The notes beneath the pieces are model-generated. The model did not search any database. It was given only the letters and a program-made list of their open reading frames with translations, and was not told the origin of the DNA. Source: Nymphaea colorata (taxonomy: Eukaryota; Streptophyta; Magnoliopsida; Nymphaeales; Nymphaeaceae). From it: a stretch of DNA of 64,000 bases. The DNA is taken from the NCBI RefSeq assembly GCF_008831285.2, contig NC_045147.1:11349427-11413426 (forward strand), read 5' to 3'. The translations under genes were made by a program, and so were the position numbers. This document shows, piece after piece, positions 46,350-58,143 of the stretch (the first letter of the stretch is position 1; each line of letters begins with the position of its first letter).

Positions 46350-49300
46350 TCTACCACTGTATATCTTCTTGACTACCAACAAGTAAACGTTGGGCTAAAA
46401 CGATCTAGTTTTATGAAACAAAGCAGGTAGACAGCAATGCACTCAAAAGTTTTATTTCAACATCGGACGTGTAGTAAAAGGGAAATTCCATATTGTCAGG
46501 TGATTTACTGCAACTCATACCAAAACCAGACCTATTTTTGCAATGAAGATTTCATGTGAACATAGCAATGTATTTTATTGCAGGAATACCTAATGAAATT
46601 GAGCTATGGTAGATTTCCAAGTTCATTTCCATCTAAAGACGAATTACTCCCACGGCAGCAAATTTCACATACTTTGGTCAATTTATTGTATTATCATTTT
46701 GTCGCAAATATTGTCTATGTAGAAATATGCACTCTAGGAAGGGCAACGACGAACATTAATCGGATCAAGCCATCTAACTTGACACCGGACAAATTCCACT
46801 ATTCTTTTCTAATAATTCTTTCTTAAGTAACAACGCATGTCTTTTCATTGAATAAAAAACGTAACAACGCATGTCTTATACATCAACTCTTTACTTTCTT
46901 GGCTTACCATTTTAAATAATTTGAATGAAATCAGAGAGTGGGGAGGGAAGCCATCTGCTAATTTAATACTTAAAAAAATGCATAAGAAAAATGAAAAGAA
47001 AGAGCCAACTTGACTGAAAATCCGTCGGGATGTTGGTGTCATTGACTGAAATCGCCGGGGATTTCGAGTAATTTTGGTGTCGGCAGTAAACCACATAAGG
47101 GATTGAGACAGATGAGCAGTTGAAATTTATGCTCTATTTAAGGAGGTTCCTGGCGTATCCACTCGTGCGGACAATGCATAGGAATCAGCAAAACCCCTTT
47201 CTTTTTCTTCACTACATCAATAAATGATGGGCACCCGCCATAAATTGCCCTTATATATATATATATATATATATATAATCCAAGACCCTTCAATTTTTTT
47301 GTCTAAAAATTATTTTAAATACAATATAAACATTTTAATATATTTACAAAAATTATTTTAACATAAAACATGCTTTCATTCAAGTTGTTTTAATGAAAAA
47401 TGTTATGTTTTCATTATTATGTCATGGAGGCCGTTTCATTCAATTTTTTTAATATAACACCATTATTAAAGTTTAACAAATGATCAACTTACTGTATATT
47501 TTGTTGATAGGTTAGATTGGCAAAAAAATAAAAACACTTTAAAAATTAAAATCAAAGGTTTGGCTTTTATATATATGTAAAGGAAAATTGAATAATGATG
47601 ATAGTCAGAGTTTCGCAACCCACTTGTAAAGACACTTCGATTTATTATGATATTTTCTTTGTTTTTTTTTTCAATCATTTATTATTAGAGTCGGGCGGTT
47701 CATATTTGGTGTCCCTTAGTGTTCATTAGTTTTAGAGTCATTATATATATATATATATATAGAACATTGTTACATTTGAGTTCTTTTTAGAATGAATCTG
47801 TCAAGGTGTACATAAAGCAGCTTTCCTTTCGTGTCCTTACAAGGATCGCTTCAGATTCACTTGCAAGTTTTCGTCGCCAAATTTTGCAAGGTACGCTAAC
47901 AACAAATTCCAATCAACTAACAGGTTTCGAAAATGAAAGGAGTGATCTCACGCTGCATTAATTAGCAGACTCACGACCAAGCATGGACTGCAACCATATA
48001 AAATTTTTACAGCAGCTGAAGAAGACCACTGTGCTTCATTCAATTTGAATCTCGAACTTCTTCATGCGTCGTGCTTAAAATAATCAGAATGGTGACAATC
48101 AATGCATTAAAAGTTGCTTCCTTCTTCTCTCCTTTTCGAAAATTTGCAGTGGCAGGACGACATGGAACCTGTGAAACTGACAAAGCTCTCCCCCTTGTAA
48201 TCTGCAGACACTGACGGAGCACATTTATTCTCAAATCCTACGAATCAGTCGTAAAAGCTTCTGCGCTCTTCACCGTTTTACATTCCCGTTGCAGTGCATT
48301 TGATAGTTAAAGTTAAAAGAGGTGGGAATCTTATGTCTCCCCACAGTTGGTCGGATTGATGGGTTTCCATTCTCATGAACGCTGTTCTTCTGATTTGCAA
48401 ACTGTGGATATGCACCACTGTAGTTACCAGGCGTATAGCTAAGCTAAGAGGGGAAGACAATCCAGCCTTCAAAGCCCGGTGAACTGAAATAAAACACAAT
48501 TTTAATATTTATCGGGTGAATTTTAATATTTATTTGAAAAAAAAGAGAAACTAAAAATGAGAGAAAAATAAAATAAGTAAAAAAAATAATAACACAAACA
48601 TTAAAAGATAAGTAGATTTGCAATAAATAAAACATAAAAAATTGTTTGGCATTAAAAAATAAAAAAATAAAAAAACATTAAAAACACATTTTTTTGTTTT
48701 AAATGTTTTTTTTTCAAAAAAACAAGTTTTTTTAAAGTTTTTTAAACGGCAATTTAATTTATCATGTTTTTTTTTGCATTTTTTTCAAAAAAAAATGTTT
48801 TTTGTGACACTGTTTATAAATTAATGACTACGATAATAAAGCTTAATTTTTTAGTCGAAACAAATCACTTGTTTGTTATGGCCTCATGCTTTTTTAGTAT
48901 GTGATAAAGAGATCGGAATAACTCTAATTCATTTTCCAAAATTAATCCTTTGGGTGAAAAGAAGGCAGGAGTCCCACCTTTTTAGCTTTTTTTAAAACTT
49001 GATGTTCTCCCGTTGAACTTTTGGTCACATTCATTATTGAAAATATGTAATATATTTCAATATAGATACGATTTCGAACATGTTTAGCCAAATTTGATGG
49101 AAGAAATTCAGATTTAAGTAGAATCGGTAAAAGTTGATTTTACATATCTAATTGCATTCGCATGGATCCTTCCAAATAATTAACCAGAAGTTAGAAGGCA
49201 CCTTGAGTTAGCAACCAAGTCTTTTTTCGTGATGATTGTAGCATAGTTGGTCGGGTTGGTGGATCGATGAAGACTCAATCATCAATTTCATTCATGTGGC

Positions 49301-51800
49301 CGCTACTATTTTGTATTGTAAAAGGTGGTAAGCGCTACTTACGAGTTGCCTACTCGTTTGAATTGCGAAAGGTGGTAGGCGCTATATTTGAGTTGAATAG
49401 AATAAAGTTTAGGTTCCGAAACATCCCTAAACCTCAAACAAAATCAAGATGGAAGAGCTTCGGGTTTCATATATGCAATTTTTTTTTCCATGGAACTTCA
49501 TCATACCCAAAAGAAAATAAAACGTAAGCATGACATTATCAACGTATACAAAGTTGAAAAAGTGATCATTCTAAATCCTCATAGCTCTTTTGTAGACTTT
49601 TGAGTAAATTTCTTCACTTAACCACTTCAAACCCATACTAAAGAAAACTTGAAAGGTGAGAAGGGACAAAAAAACTTGGGCCGGGACTAAAAATTCTTAG
49701 TCAACTCTTCTAACCCCTAAAACCACAGACCGTTAGCGGTTTGCCGCAGCTCACTGCAGTAAAATGAGTTTGTCACTTTTTAACTCCATCCTGCAGCTAT
49801 CATTGGTTCATCACTCTTCATGCCAAAAAGAAGTCGGAAATAAGGTTTTATTCTCGCCTGCTTCCTTGGGGTTCAGGTGTCGCCTTCCTCAACAGAAAAA
49901 TCCATCATTTTCGACTTATTTCTGCACTATGATGTTACCGGCCACCGCACTATATATATATGTAAATGACATCATAGATGACGGCAGTACCTGTTCATCA
50001 CCAGGGACAGATTTAAGGCCATGATTTTAATTAGGGATATGTAAGTACTGGTTCACTTTTGTGTCCGGTCCTGCTTTTACCAAATTCAACTAGTTATTGT
50101 TGGATTCCATGGAACTGGATTTTGGAACTACTCCTGGAAATAAAATTAAGATCCCTTGATGACAAGATTTCAAATGTATATCTAGTGAGGTACCCCAATT
50201 GGATATCATACTCATATCGAGATTGAGTTGTGTGAAACTGCATACAGTTGCCGGAAAATGTATCCGCTTAATTAAATTGACTGCAAATTGGGACATTGGT
50301 TCATTAGAACTAGGAATGTAAAAAGCACTACCCTTTTTGGGAATGAATTAAGAAGATATAGATATATTACAGCATAATCTAGGCTTTAAATCATAGTTTA
50401 GTTTGTTAAAACTTTTTAATTTAATTAGTGCAGCGGCAGAGATACATGGGAGCTGATGTGAACAATGACCCATGCGAATCGAAAAAACGTGGTGACTCAA
50501 AAACTTACGTGGGGTGCCTACATCAAACCTAGCCCGGTGACTCAAATGCACCTCGATCGGAAAATACCGGCTTCCCGTTGAATTAGTCGCTTAATCATGT
50601 TGATTAGATTAAGACCTTCAAGTCCAGGGCGGTCAAGACTTGAGTGCTTAGATTTGGTATTTTTGGCACGAGTTGGTAGTCGGTCCTTTTAATCCCAAAA
50701 GCAACTTCCCGGGAGAGAAACGTTGAACTACCGGCGAGATTTTTTATTCCTCTTAAATGTTAGATGGACTGGTAAAGATAGGACATGATTAGATAGATCG
50801 GAGAAGAAGTCACACCTTTTATTCCTCTCAAAAATTTACCAAACCTTTCGTGTAAAAACTTTTCTTTTTTCTTTTCTCCTCCTTCCAACGTTCCATCAAG
50901 AGAGGCTTCAAAGTTATCAGTAGTCTTTCATTTCGTTTCAGAATCGATCTTTTTTTTGCGTTTCTGATGATTTCACAGCTTGTCAGACGATGCACATCGC
51001 CGTCGAGCAAAAGCAGCCGTCTGTAAATTTCTCAAGGATGCATGTCATGTTGACCAGATTAAGCCAGGATACGTGAAAGTGTAGGCAACTATAGCAAGTT
51101 TGAACGCTACGTTTCCGGTTCTAGCAACGTAAGGTACAGAAATTATGTCCCACCGGCTCAGAGTGTTCCATACGTGACATCTTGTCTCGAACTTCTAGGA
51201 TCGATGGACATCGTTTACCTTCAAAATTATAAATCAGGAACTATTTCTCGTTTTCTTTTCAAATGATTTCATGGAGTTGGTGCAGCTTGTATGAGAGAGG
51301 GGATTGGGAATATATAAGTTGAAACATAATAGAAGTATCACTTTTGATACTTTGGAGAGATGGAGGGTCGTAAGATGAAATAATCTTCCTGCTCACTCTC
51401 TGAAAGATTTTTCTTATATCACGATATATATTTAGTTAGCAATCTTATATATGCATCCAAGTTTTTTAATTTTTGGATATATTTGGACTTTATATGAAGA
51501 TATACATATATAACTATAAATATGGTTGGTGACTATTAATTAGAAGCCGTTAACTTATTTTTAAAAGATGAGAAGGTTCATTCATTCCAATAATTTAAGT
51601 TATATATACACCGGTACATGTGATGGTAGCCAGTCATTAAATGCGCCATCATATAGTAGCTAGCTCATTATAGAGTTGCCTTAGCTTCAATCTCCACTCC
51701 ACATCCATTAGTCGTGATTGAAAGGTAAGTAGAAGTGCCAAATATCAAAAAGTAAAAGAGACGCTGAGGTAGTGAATTATTGATTCACAAGGACAGAGAA
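46350..51800. other. AT-rich interval, no recognisable gene
   Basis: Contains TA microsatellites (47251-47276, 47743-47760), an A-rich repeat around 48480-48810 resembling those at 26680 and 27590, and a local direct repeat of AAAGGTGGTA(A/G)GCGCTA at 49320 and 49369. Open frames are short and unfamiliar. Confidence 0.45.
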
Positions 51801-51825
51801 CGGTTCTGGTTAGACAATTTTCAAG

Positions 51826-52200
51826 TATTTCAACCTCAAAAACGTACATTTTTTTTCTAATATTAAAATATTCTTGACAAAATTAAGAAAATAAATAGAC
51901 TCAAAGGAACTAAATGGGGAAAAGTGCACCAGTCAACTAAAATATCGTTCAGGTATGTGCATGATACCAAATTACAATTATTTCAACCTCAAAATTCTAC
52001 AATTTTTTCTAATATTAAAATATTCTTAGCAAAATTAAGAAAATAAATGGATTCGGGAGGGGAGATCATAGATCATACTCCAAGAAGACGATCGTCTCTT
52101 TTACTTTTCTTTTGTCTTCATGATCGAAAACTTAAATAGGGAATGGTGCACCGATCAACTAGAGTATTATGTACATGTTACCAAACTATAATGACCATGA
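51826..52200. repeat. Imperfect tandem duplication, unit of about 150 bp
   Basis: The block from CAAGTATTTCAACCTCAAAA to the segment with GTGCACCAGTCAACTA recurs from about 51978 with an insertion before GTGCACCGATCAACTA (about 52148). Shared motifs include TTTCTAATATTAAAATATTC and AAATTAAGAAAATAAAT. Confidence 0.6.
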
Positions 52201-53291
52201 AATAAGAAGGATCGTCTACCATGGTCTTAACATGTTGCATTTCCATGTTAACCATGGAAAGATACATGACGCAGGATTATTTCCATACCGTTTTCTCACT
52301 TGAGATGTTGCAAATAATGAAATGAGATACCAGAAAAAAGATGCACTAACTTCCGAAAATATGTGCCAACAAGATGCAGAAATCAAACATCGGACGCTCG
52401 ATCAAATCAGATAAAAGATAAATATTGATGTTAATAAATATTCCGATCCTTTCAAGGGGTTTGTGTTTGGTAACTGGTAAGCTACACTTGTCAACGCAGA
52501 ATACGACGGCGAAAAGAGGAAAAATCAAGAACAGTCTTCCGATCTGAGACGTTGAATATAAAAATCAAGAGACAAATTTCAATTACTCGCCGCTGCTGCT
52601 CCACCTAACCCCGTCCAATCTCCTCCAACCCTTCTTAGATTTGGACAAGATCGCAACTCTGCAAGTCATCTAATTAATGCACCACCCATGTGAGATTGAG
52701 GCCTCCTGTGAGTGAAAATGGCGTCGTTAAACGAGCTGAACTCGAGCCTTGATGAATGTGCATATAGAAAATATATTCATACCATAATGTTATCTTATAC
52801 TTCAATATATATGAAAAATGTTCAATTCCGCCTCAAAACTGTATGTTAAGAAAGAAACATATTTTCATTTATTTATTTATTTTAATGATGACTCCAAATT
52901 TGGACTCAAGTCGAGTTTGAGCTGGCCCAACTAGGCGTGCTGCTAAGGCTCGAGTTGAGTTTGAGCTTGGCTCGGCTCCGCTTTAGCTGCAGCGATTTTC
53001 TGTCAAACTTTTTCATCAACTTAACTCACGTCACCATGCACACACCGACACATGCAATCAATTTGACTTACGAGGGAATGCCCATGTGACCTGTTGGAGA
53101 ATCGACCCTTCATTTCCAAATTCAGATGTGCATGGCTTGTCGGCAGGCAGGTTTCTTCTTCGGGGCCACGTCCCACTTTTGTCAAACACAGGCAGGTTGA
53201 AGAGAAACACTAGACGAGATGAAAATGATAGGAGAGAAGAATACACGTTTTTTAGTAGATGCCAGATTCATAAACTTAAGTAGCAAGGGCC

Positions 53292-53431
53292 TTAAGAGAT
53301 CAAAGGTTTGAATGTTATGATCATTGTTATGTTTCCGTGTGTTATAACTTTTATATTGTTAATATTAAGAGATCTAAGGTTTGAATGTTATGATCATTGT
53401 TATGTTTCAGTGTGTTATAACTTTTACAGTG
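53292..53431. repeat. Tandem duplication with a 73-bp unit
   Basis: TTAAGAGATC(A/T)AAGGTTTG starts at 53292 and again at 53365, and the following bases through GTGTGTTATAACTTTTA match with very few changes. A recent local duplication with no coding role seen. Confidence 0.85.
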
Positions 53432-55609
53432 TAAACAGTAGCAAGCATGACATGGAGTTGAAGGTTGTGCTTTAAGTTCACCCAAACCTTGCAAGCCATA
53501 ACTCTGGAGAGATATGGGTATGACCTTAAGAGCAGTTTTCTCTTAATAAACATAAAAAAAAACACATGGGCCATGGCCCGGCAATTCTTGTGAGGTAGAA
53601 TGCTCAATCGTCAAGCATTCTAAGTCAGATGATCGGCCATCCGTTACTCGCCACGACTATCATTTGGTGGGTCTACCTTTGTTGGATGAATCCACCTTCG
53701 TCCCCGCCATGCTGGCCTCCCATTGGATGAGGTAGAGATAGGAAACTACTAAGATTGCTTTTAGGAGTGCGGCAACACCCTAACATTCTTGTAAATGGTT
53801 GGCCCCGGCTGCATTCCGTCGGTCCCATCTTTGGTCCGCCACAAATAAAAGGTGGGAGGATCTGGCCTACATATACAACTTAATTAACATTTGTGTCTCC
53901 TTCAACATGTTTTCGCCCCTCCCCACTTGAAAATATGGAGCAGCCAATGTTGTGTCATGACCTGGTAAGGAAACCATTACTACAAACTTTAAATTAATTA
54001 TGAACCTATACCCAAAACCATCGATGGGCCAACTATAATATGTGGATGCCATATTTGAAAATTTTCACTTATATATACATATATATATATTAAAAGAAAT
54101 ACTTTCCAATGTTAATATGAATAAATTTAATAATATCTTAAAATGCCACACGGCTAGCTGGAAGGCACAATCTAAGATATTATGTACGCAAGCATTTAAT
54201 TTAAGATTGGTAGGCAACTTCTGGCACGTACTCTGCGCCGCTTCCTTATATATCACTCACTCAATGCCATGCTTTGTATGCAAGTAAATCTTGTTAGATC
54301 TCATAAATTTGCATGTATATATGAAACTGCATTTATTCCAGTCACTTAAAAGTTAAGTACTTGATCTTTCTCAACTTTACAGGTTATAATAGCGGCAATG
54401 CCGACACAGCCTTGGACCTTAGAGAAAAGAGAATTTGGGGGCCTAAGGGTGGTATTTCTTTTTTGAATATTGGGTTGTTAACCTCAATAAAAACTGGCCA
54501 GACTATCATCCTCAATGCAATACCATAAGAGGCCAAGTATCTATCATTTTTTCTCACCAAAGGCTTCAGATAAACAAAAACCAAGAACAAGCTAAGATCC
54601 CAGTATCTTAAATCACCTTCAAATCTTAAGCCTAAAGCAATCAAACGGCGGCCGCTACGTGAAAAGCGAATAAAAAGCAGTCAAGGAAGAGATCGTTTCT
54701 CGAAAAAAAAAAAAGTTCCTAAAATCTATTTCAGGAGAAGGGAGCAGGTTTCTCGGCAGCCATGCGTTCATTGTAAGTACTACTCACGTAGGTGCAGAAT
54801 AGGTGAGGAGCTCCATGCAGGGTCGTGTCTTGATTTTAACGTGAAATGATTAGCCAAAGTAGAGTCACTATAGTGCTGACATTATCGCGTTTACTGCCAT
54901 TGTTGACAGAGAGTCTCATCCTTTCCGTCAAGCAGCAGATCCCACGACATGGAAGGCTTATGGCTTCTGAAGTACTTGTTTGAAATCTCTTAGTCGCAAC
55001 TGGTTTTGATCCAATTCACCACGTATAAAAACTTTAGCACTGTTTGAATTTATAGTATTATAAATTCATCGTTCTCCCTCTTCGAGGCAGTTGGCACATG
55101 CATTCCTGCCTTCCCATAATTGATCGACTCATCCCTGCATTTGCGGTTTTAAGATAACTTCGAGTCTTTTTTTTTCTTCAAGAACAGTTAGCTGTAGGCT
55201 GTCTTTATACCATTTGAAAGAATGCCTGTCTTCGTTTCTATTAACCCTCATTATCATATTTCTTCCGTTTATTAAGGAGCATTCAGTTCGTTGGAAGAAA
55301 AAATAAAGCCTTCATTGGCCAAAATCGAGGACCGTTTGAAGCAATTAAGTGAAGTGCAACGATAATGACGATGTGCAAGGGGGTCCATGCAATCGACGAA
55401 GAGGAGCTAGTGTCCACTTGAAGATCACGTGGTACCAACATCTTATGCTGCAAAAAAAAAAAAAAGGAGGCAATGATATATAAGTTAAACATAATGGAAG
55501 CTTTACCAAAAGCATGTCTGATATGATGATAAGATGAAATATTTCCCTTGCTTACCTCAAAAATATAAGAATGAACTTATGAATATGAATAGGTTACGTA
55601 TGTATGAAT

Positions 55610-55800
55610 AAGTGGCGTAGCTACATGGGGGCTGGTGTGGGCAACTGCCCACACCAGCCTCACAAAATTAGTTTAATATACATTCTAACATTTTGATATA
55701 TTTGATTGTTATATATATAAGTGCTTCAAAAAAATTAAAGGTATTAAATGAATGCCCCCATTAGAGAACATTTCTGGGTCCGCTGGTGGTGTGGATCCAT
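55610..55800. repeat. Interspersed repeat with GGGGCTGGTGTGGGCAACTGCCCACACCAG hairpin core (noncoding)
   Basis: The core at about 55627-55658 is a near-perfect inverted repeat: CTGGTGTGGGCA and TGCCCACACCAG around a short loop. Similar TGCCCACAC...CC words occur at 45866-45882 and 59093-59122, suggesting one repeat family with GTAGCTACA/GGAGCC-type ends. Confidence 0.45.
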
Positions 55801-56329
55801 CAATTGTATACAAGGAATGAATCTGAAAACGTAAAAACCGTTCAAAGAGCATATATGGTGCCAGCAAGCAAGATTCATGAGGCGTTTCTTTTCAGAATAA
55901 CGATCATATAAATGACATCCTCGTGATTAAATTGGAACAGTCTGAGCTTTGGAAGCGTATTTTGATCCAACTGCAATGTGTTCCAATGGGAGCCAACAAT
56001 CTTAGTGCGATCTAGTATATTGAAGATCATAAGTTCCCAAAACAAGCTGCAAAATTAACTTTGAAATCGACCCTTTTCCATATGCAGCTAGAAGAAACGT
56101 GAAGGTACCTCCATTGCACCCCACTGATCAGTGGGCCGTCTGCCCTGTCTTAAAGTGTGACATTAATTAGGTGCCTTCTCCTAGAAACCGAGAAGCCTAA
56201 ATGTGGATGTGTATGTGTATGTGTGCCAGCAGTTGGATTGGATAAGACTATTTCAACTGCTCCACTTGAATACCCAAGCAATGTGGACTAAATATAATGC
56301 AGTCATGAAGTCAAGTGCTAAGCTAAGTT

Positions 56330-56690
56330 ACATGGGTACGTGTGAACTGTAAGTACCCGTGTCGGTATGTGGGTATGGTGACATGGTACGTGGGTACACT
56401 TGGGTTCACCTATATTTTAAAACTTAAAAATTTGTTTTCTTAAACTTAGTTTTTGTTTTTCTTTTCCTTTTTATTTTTTTTCCACCTAGATTCTATATTT
56501 TCCTCTCGTTTTCTTTAACTTTGATTTTTTTTAAGATTATTATATATGTAAAATACATATCTACATAGCTGTAAACTTATACTTACATTTTTTTTTTAAA
56601 TTATGTACCCATACCCACCTCATCGTACCTGTATCTGAACCGCACCCGTATCTATGTGATTTTAGGTTCTAACCACGTATGCCCACTTAT
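56330..56690. repeat. Fold-back repeat of GTACGTGGGTAC-like words
   Basis: The left part (56335-56410) is rich in GGTACG, GTGGGTATGG and GGGTAC. The right part (56606-56690) carries the complementary GTACCCATACCCACC and CACCCGTATC. An AT-rich spacer lies between. It looks like an old non-autonomous element with degenerate arms. Confidence 0.4.
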
Positions 56691-57831
56691 GATCAATTTT
56701 GTCGAAAGAACCTGCTAGTGATCCTATTGGAGCTACAAAACATTAGAAATATCATACTGATATATATCAGTGTGTAAAGTATGAACATTGTTCTGGCCAT
56801 CTGAGAAGGACATCTCATGTTCATAAATTTGTGCAAGTGATTGATCACCATCTAACTTTTGAATCTTAATGTATATGAAAGGTTTTAAACCTGCTAAACT
56901 GTCATCGTTGCACAATTGGGGAATGTTAGTTGTTAAAATCCTCTATGTTGCTGCATGCTTCATGTCTTTGGTGTGTGCTTGTGCCTTTCCTAGCTATTTA
57001 AGAGTTAGTGCAACTGTTGTTGTCCAAATTGCTGCACTACATGGTTCCAGACCATCTTCATAACCATGCAGCTAAGATGGTGGTTGGTTTCAGCAGCCCT
57101 GCCGCAGAGCAAACACTTGTGGACTAGCTGAATTCCCATTCTTTGGATATGCAAGAAACAAAAACCACACTGCTCTAGCACATCCTCCTACTTTCTAGAT
57201 TGCTTCTCTCCATGGTTTCTCCTCACTTCGCTTCCTTGTGATGTTCCAGATATGCTTCGAGCTGAAATCACTATGTACCCAGATTTCCAAACCAGGACAT
57301 CATGATTGGTTGATATCTTGAATGGATGTAGCTTTTTCTTTTAATCGTTAATCTTAAGGTTAGTCTAATTCTTGTATGTCTAACATTCTCATTATATTAT
57401 ATGTCATTGTTTTAATTATACTTGATTATTTTAATATTTTATGGTGACAATCTAATTTTTTGTTTCTTTTTAATTTTTGAAATGCAGGAACCAGACGGTG
57501 ATGCCTTTTCTAAAATATTACATGGTTTTGATGAGAAGAGTAGCATGCACGACAGAAGACTAGTTATCTAGCGAGTTGTCATAGTTATTTTTGTTTTATG
57601 ACTTACAACAGTTGAATATTTTAGACAATTTGTATTTTGTAGTTTTACTTGATACCGGTGGCTATATAGATGTTTAAACATTTTACAGTAATGATGTTTT
57701 GTTATATATATGAATGTATTGAAAGAGTTGATTTTGCTATAATATTATGGAGCGTGTTATCAAATGTATTGATTTGCATATGACATGTTATGAATTTTAT
57801 ACTTGTTTTGATATAACATGTTCAAAAAATA

Positions 57832-58143
57832 AGGTGTCATATAGCAGACAGAACAAATATAATATCATAAACAAAAACAGACATGACAGACATAATTAAC
57901 CATGAAAGACACAAACATCGAACAAAATTGATAGATCGGACATGACAAAAACAAACGTTAAATAGAACGGACAGAACAGACATATACGAAACAAACGCTG
58001 GACAAGAAGAACGTAGTGTTCTGTTCTTAAAATCATCAAACGATGGACAAGGAACATCATTGTCCATTAGGACAGGACAGTAGTGTAATGGACAGGACGT
58101 CCTGTCTGTCCTGTCCCAATGGACAACAATCAAACGACCTCTA
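57832..58143. mobile_element. MITE-like element with a long internal hairpin
   Basis: The right part holds a 21-bp inverted repeat (58060-58080 against 58106-58126, one mismatch) around a 25-base spacer, and the spacer includes GACAGGACGTCCTGTC, a perfect 16-bp palindrome. The left part is made of repeated ACAGACAT/GACAGAC words. The right end reads AACGACCTCT, similar to the element at 22303. No reading frame is convincing. Confidence 0.5.
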
